Assembly (NCBI GenBank): GCA_003024985.2
Contig: PXIH01S0008300.1
DNA length: 10,620 nucleotides
Strand: one strand, 5' to 3'
From: Euperipatoides rowelli
Lineage: Eukaryota; Onychophora; Udeonychophora; Euonychophora; Peripatopsidae
Of the stretch, positions 8,093-10,620 are shown in pieces. Every line of letters starts with the position of its first letter. The stretch's first letter is position 1. The translations under genes were made by a program, and so were the position numbers. The notes beneath the pieces were generated by a model. It saw only the letters and a list, made by a program, of their open reading frames with translations, was not told the DNA's origin and made no database searches.

Positions 8093-10322
8093 TTATATTA
8101 ACTTGTCGAGCTTTTCTCGTAAGTTTTTTAACTTTAATCTTGTTTCTTCGACAGCCTTGGAACTAGCTGACAGTTTTTCATTTCCTGCAGTGAGCATAAG
8201 TTTGCACAACTTAATTTTCTTCACATCATTGCCTGCTGCAGTTAACTTATCAATAGCTTTTGAAATAAGTTGTGTTGCTGTGTCAATTTCTGCAGCCTGG
8301 TTCTTTTCTACTTCTTCAAAATCACTAATCTTCTTCCTGATAGACTCCGACGTTTTGTCACATTTACTTCTCTTGCTTCCTCCTCTCTTTTGCGCTTCAG
8401 ATTAGATTGCAGCCTTGATTCACGTTCCCTTTCTAAATATGCAGAATATTCTGCATGAGATTTTTTAACTGAGTATAACAATTCTTTAGTAAAAGGAACA
8501 TTGGATGATGATCGTATGCTTGAATGGTACCTTTGACAATCCTAAGGTATGTTATTGTTTTTTTTCCAAGGCTAATGCGATTTTTCCTAGAATACTATTA
8601 TTAATTGAAAATCCTTGCTCTGGGCCAGCATTACCATGCGATAAGGTTAAACAAGCCTTAACCATTTTACATAATGATTCGTACTTCAATGTCTCACAAG
8701 TATCCTTGATTTTAGATACATCAGCCCAACACTTGTAAATATCTTGAGTTTCACTGAATTTCTTTTGTTGAGAAGCTAGATCTTCGCACATGTACATCAA
8801 CCATTCTTCTTTAATTTGATCATATGTACTAGCCTATCAGTGCCGGTAACCTTTGACATTTGCAGCGGCAGATGAGTGATGGCAGCCTTTGACTTGCTAT
8901 CTTTCTGCATTATTGGATGAATGGCCTGGATGTCTTAAAGCAAAATGTTTGTAATGGGCAACTTATGCACCAAATATTCAGCACAGTTCTTGTAGCTTTG
9001 ACGCAATGTTAGAATTTTTTTCACTGTTGCAGTATCATTTTTCTCAACGGTACACAAATTATCCAATTCTTTTTTTGCATTAGTGCTAATATCCATCTCT
9101 TTCAGGGATATCCAGTTTTCTGCACTCTGGACATTTATATTCACTAGTTGCTGTGATTTTTTTTACCAATAACAGCAGGCTTCACAAACTTAAGAAAAAT
9201 TTTCTGGACTAGTTCATTCAGTTTAGAATATAAGAGAGGAGGAAGAAGCGTTTCAGCTTTTGTTACTCACTGCAGATAGTGCCTTTACTAATCCATGGAT
9301 CTTCTTTCTGGAAGTTTCAAGTAAGGAATAAAACAGCCAGCAAGTGAGCTGATAAAGTTCAAATACACCAATGGGATGGGACACTTAATTACAGAAATGA
9401 TTCTCTTGTATCTTTCAGATTCTTTGGTCTTTTTACATATGCTCTGAAAACAAGAAATATTTCTGGAAACTTGAGTATTGCTCTACAATTCTCTCACACA
9501 GGACCAAGGGTAAGCCACTACTACTAACATTTCTGAGCAGCATGTGCTCACATGCTGCGCCCATTAATTCCGAATTGAACTTTTGCATAGTCTTCTCTTC
9601 GTGCAGCAGAAAGTTTAAACCACTGATGTAAGTCCAGGGCAAAAGTGTCGATATCAAATTCCACACTCACTGCAGATAGCGCCTTTACTAATCCACAGTA
9701 TATGCAGACTACATGTTCCAATATCAATAAGATGTTGCATTCCACCCTTACTTAATTTCTCATTTAACATTCTTAGAAAAGAAAGATTCACATTTGGCCC
9801 ATCCATTGAGCACTGTAATAACTTGGACAGAATTAGTTCATGTATAGACAAAAAATCACAGATGACCGACATCAACTTATGAGCCTCGGCATGTCCCAAA
9901 AATTCTGAACCAAGGTAGAATGAACTTACTCTCTCCCATGATTCTGACCAATATGAAATATAAATATCCATTTGCTTTTTCACCTGTTGAGTTGTCATTT
10001 CATCAAATTTTAATACAAAGAAAGCTATTCCAATATCATTAAGCATTAATGATTTAAAATGTGGAGCTAAACCATGGTTTAAGATGTATGATACCTTATG
10101 GTGTCCAATCGTTATATTTCTTGCTATCTCAGAATCAGGAAATGCATTGGCATATATTGTATTCAATTTATAAAAAGATGAAAAAGAATGAGTTGAATAA
10201 ATCCCATTCAATATAAGAAGCGTTTCAGCTTTTGTTACCTTGTCTTCCAGAAAAGTAGGTGCCCATGCTTGTTTGGGTAATGTTGAGAGATCAATTGTTT
10301 TCTTTATTGAATGAGAAATATT
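8093..10322 (-). pseudogene. hAT-superfamily transposase, frameshifted, N-terminus missing
   Basis: The transposase would cut and paste the element. The frame opens after TGA at 10323-10325. The first block runs to about 9690: DKVTKAETLLILNGIYSTH, FPDSEIARN, FDEMTTQQVKKQMDIYISYW (Asp codon 10002-10004), GSEFLGHA, LLQCSMDGPNVN (Asp codon 9801-9803) and IDIGTCSLHI. These are hallmarks of a large metazoan hAT-like family, and the two Asp are plausible catalytic residues. It continues in other frames: LDLHQWFKLSAARREDYAKV (9745-9548), IVEQYSSFQKYF (9433-9666), 9144-8935, then CLTLSHGNAGPEQGFSINN near 8600 (the hAT C-terminal dimerisation region, usually SHGNADVERGFS). It ends in a coiled-coil tail (KISDFEEVEKNQ to LREKLDKLI) stopping at TAA 8093-8095. 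At least six frameshifts or stops. No BED-type finger is seen upstream. Confidence 0.8.
9243..9295. repeat. Chimeric block copied from two sites in the same transposase
   Basis: Bases 9243-9266 are identical to 10215-10238 (24 bp). Bases 9265-9295 match 9665-9695 (31 bp, one T/C difference at 9280/9680). The two source sequences share AC at the junction (9265-9266), a 2-bp microhomology. Weaker similarity continues on the left (CATTCA...AATATAAGA around 9213-9235 and 10204-10218). The block lies inside the transposase pseudogene and disrupts its frame. It looks like a template-switch or tandem-duplication junction. Confidence 0.75.
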
Positions 10323-10362
10323 TCATAAAAATAAACTTTTTTTTTTAAAAAAAAATCATAAA

Positions 10363-10428
10363 ATCAGGAAAATTCTTAAAATATCAGGAATTATCAGGTG
10401 GTTTTTAATTTTATCAGGAAAATCAGGA
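10363..10428 (+). repeat. Right subterminal ATCAGG repeats of the hAT element
   Basis: Five copies of ATCAGG lie at 10363, 10383, 10393, 10413 and 10422, four of them extended to ATCAGGA. The starts are 9 to 20 bp apart. All are in + orientation, the same as at the left end, and they stop just before the CAGGCCTCC terminus. They are probably transposase binding sites, by analogy with other hAT elements. Confidence 0.65.
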
Positions 10429-10440
10429 CAAGGAGGCCTG

Positions 10441-10620
10441 CCCGGTATTACTAGTCTTGATCTCCTTAGTAAAACATTTCCTGTTTTGTCAGTGGATAAT
10501 TCCATTCTGATCTTCTTGAAGGCTTTGATTTGTGCTTCTTCTTTGATGTTGTTGATTGGTTGATCCCACGAGTTTGTATGTTTTCTATTATTTGTTTTAG
10601 AATTGCATCCTTTTTATTGT
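10441..10620 (-). pseudogene. Ty3/Gypsy pol, RNase H-integrase connector (upstream fragment)
   Basis: Read on the minus strand from the right edge, DAILKQIIENIQT is followed, after a one-base shift near 10567, by WDQPINNIKEEAQIKAFKKI, RMELSTDK and VLLRRSRLVIP. This is the usual lead into a Ty3/Gypsy integrase zinc-binding domain (...R.ELS...VLLR..RIVIP). It breaks at VIP, where the hAT terminus CAGGCC begins at 10440. The next residues resume at about 7870. The gene is open at the window edge. Confidence 0.7.

Larger units (their letters stand above)
7876..10440 (-). mobile_element. hAT-superfamily DNA transposon inserted in the Ty3/Gypsy integrase
   Basis: About 2.56 kb interrupts the integrase frame. 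The minus strand carries a hAT-type transposase pseudogene. Read inward, the right end starts CAGGCCTCCTTGTCC, a typical hAT-like CAGG terminus. The left end (ATCATAAAAAAAAATCGGG) is not its inverted counterpart, so the left terminus is probably eroded or truncated. hAT elements normally leave 8-bp target duplications. The bases next to the two junctions (about TACCGGGC on the minus strand at the right, TATGATGA at the left) do not match. The left boundary is uncertain by some 10 bp. Confidence 0.75.
6601..10620 (-). mobile_element. Ty3/Gypsy-type LTR retrotransposon, 3' part, interrupted by a hAT transposon
   Basis: The minus strand encodes the end of pol: the connector to integrase at 10620-10441, then the integrase zinc-binding, catalytic and C-terminal parts at 7869-6679. 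About 2.56 kb of foreign DNA separates the two. The protein register resumes across the gap: ...SRLVIP on one side and DDTLRDRVIK on the other fit the usual RIVIP-LRDRV order of Ty3/Gypsy integrases. Gag, protease, reverse transcriptase, RNase H and the 5' LTR would lie beyond the right edge. Confidence 0.8.

Noticed and set aside
8022-8738. Open frames on the + strand across 8022-8405, 8270-8458 and 8505-8738
   Set aside because: They are antisense shadows of the hAT transposase C-terminal part; the minus-strand reading has recognisable hAT motifs.
9243-10238. A simple tandem duplication of 9665-10238
   Set aside because: Only the short junction-like block is present at 9243-9295; the sequence on either side does not continue the two copies.
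7909-10428. ATCAGG repeats as a CRISPR-like or satellite array
   Set aside because: The copies are only 6-7 bp, irregularly spaced and confined to the two ends of the hAT element, as expected for subterminal motifs.

Overview
The window looks like a piece of an AT-rich invertebrate, probably arthropod, nuclear genome. I base this on intron-like splice signals, AATAAA poly(A) signals, long A/T tracts, very sparse coding sequence, and several layered, decayed transposable elements of eukaryotic type (Ty3/Gypsy and hAT). Nothing looks bacterial or phage-like: there are no operons, ribosome binding sites, CRISPR arrays or tRNA genes. One N at 3592 points to a draft assembly. The exact taxon cannot be read from the sequence.

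Layout. Bases 2-497 hold what appears to be the 3' end of a host gene on the + strand: an exon open from the window edge (2-142), a 241-bp intron and a terminal exon (384-497). The product is not recognised. A further open stretch, 1407-1544 (+), preceded by an AG acceptor, could be another exon. Between about 1.98 and 3.25 kb the minus strand is A-rich and carries broken open frames with integrase-like fragments, a possible very old retroelement. Bases 4009-4403 (+) are a decayed gag with a damaged CCHC zinc knuckle. It lies 163 bp upstream of a polypurine tract and a candidate LTR (4575-5035), so the pol region is missing. Bases 5990-6338 (+) hold a short ankyrin-like remnant.

The best-supported part is 6.6-10.62 kb. 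A minus-strand Ty3/Gypsy integrase runs in from the right edge (10620 to 10441) and continues at about 7869 down to 6679. It is split by a roughly 2.56-kb hAT-superfamily DNA transposon (about 7876-10440), itself on the minus strand and disabled by frameshifts. The split lies just before the integrase zinc-binding motif. The integrase still shows a complete D,D35E triad and a C-terminal PYRV module, but has several single-base frameshifts. The hAT copy lacks its N-terminal finger region, has direct rather than inverted ATCAGG repeats at both ends, has no recognisable target-site duplication, and contains a 53-bp chimeric block copied from two other places in the same transposase.

Nothing in the window forms a working system. 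Its interest is as a record of nested insertions and rearrangement, plus one unidentified host gene end. Every identification rests on motif recognition by eye, without database searches.
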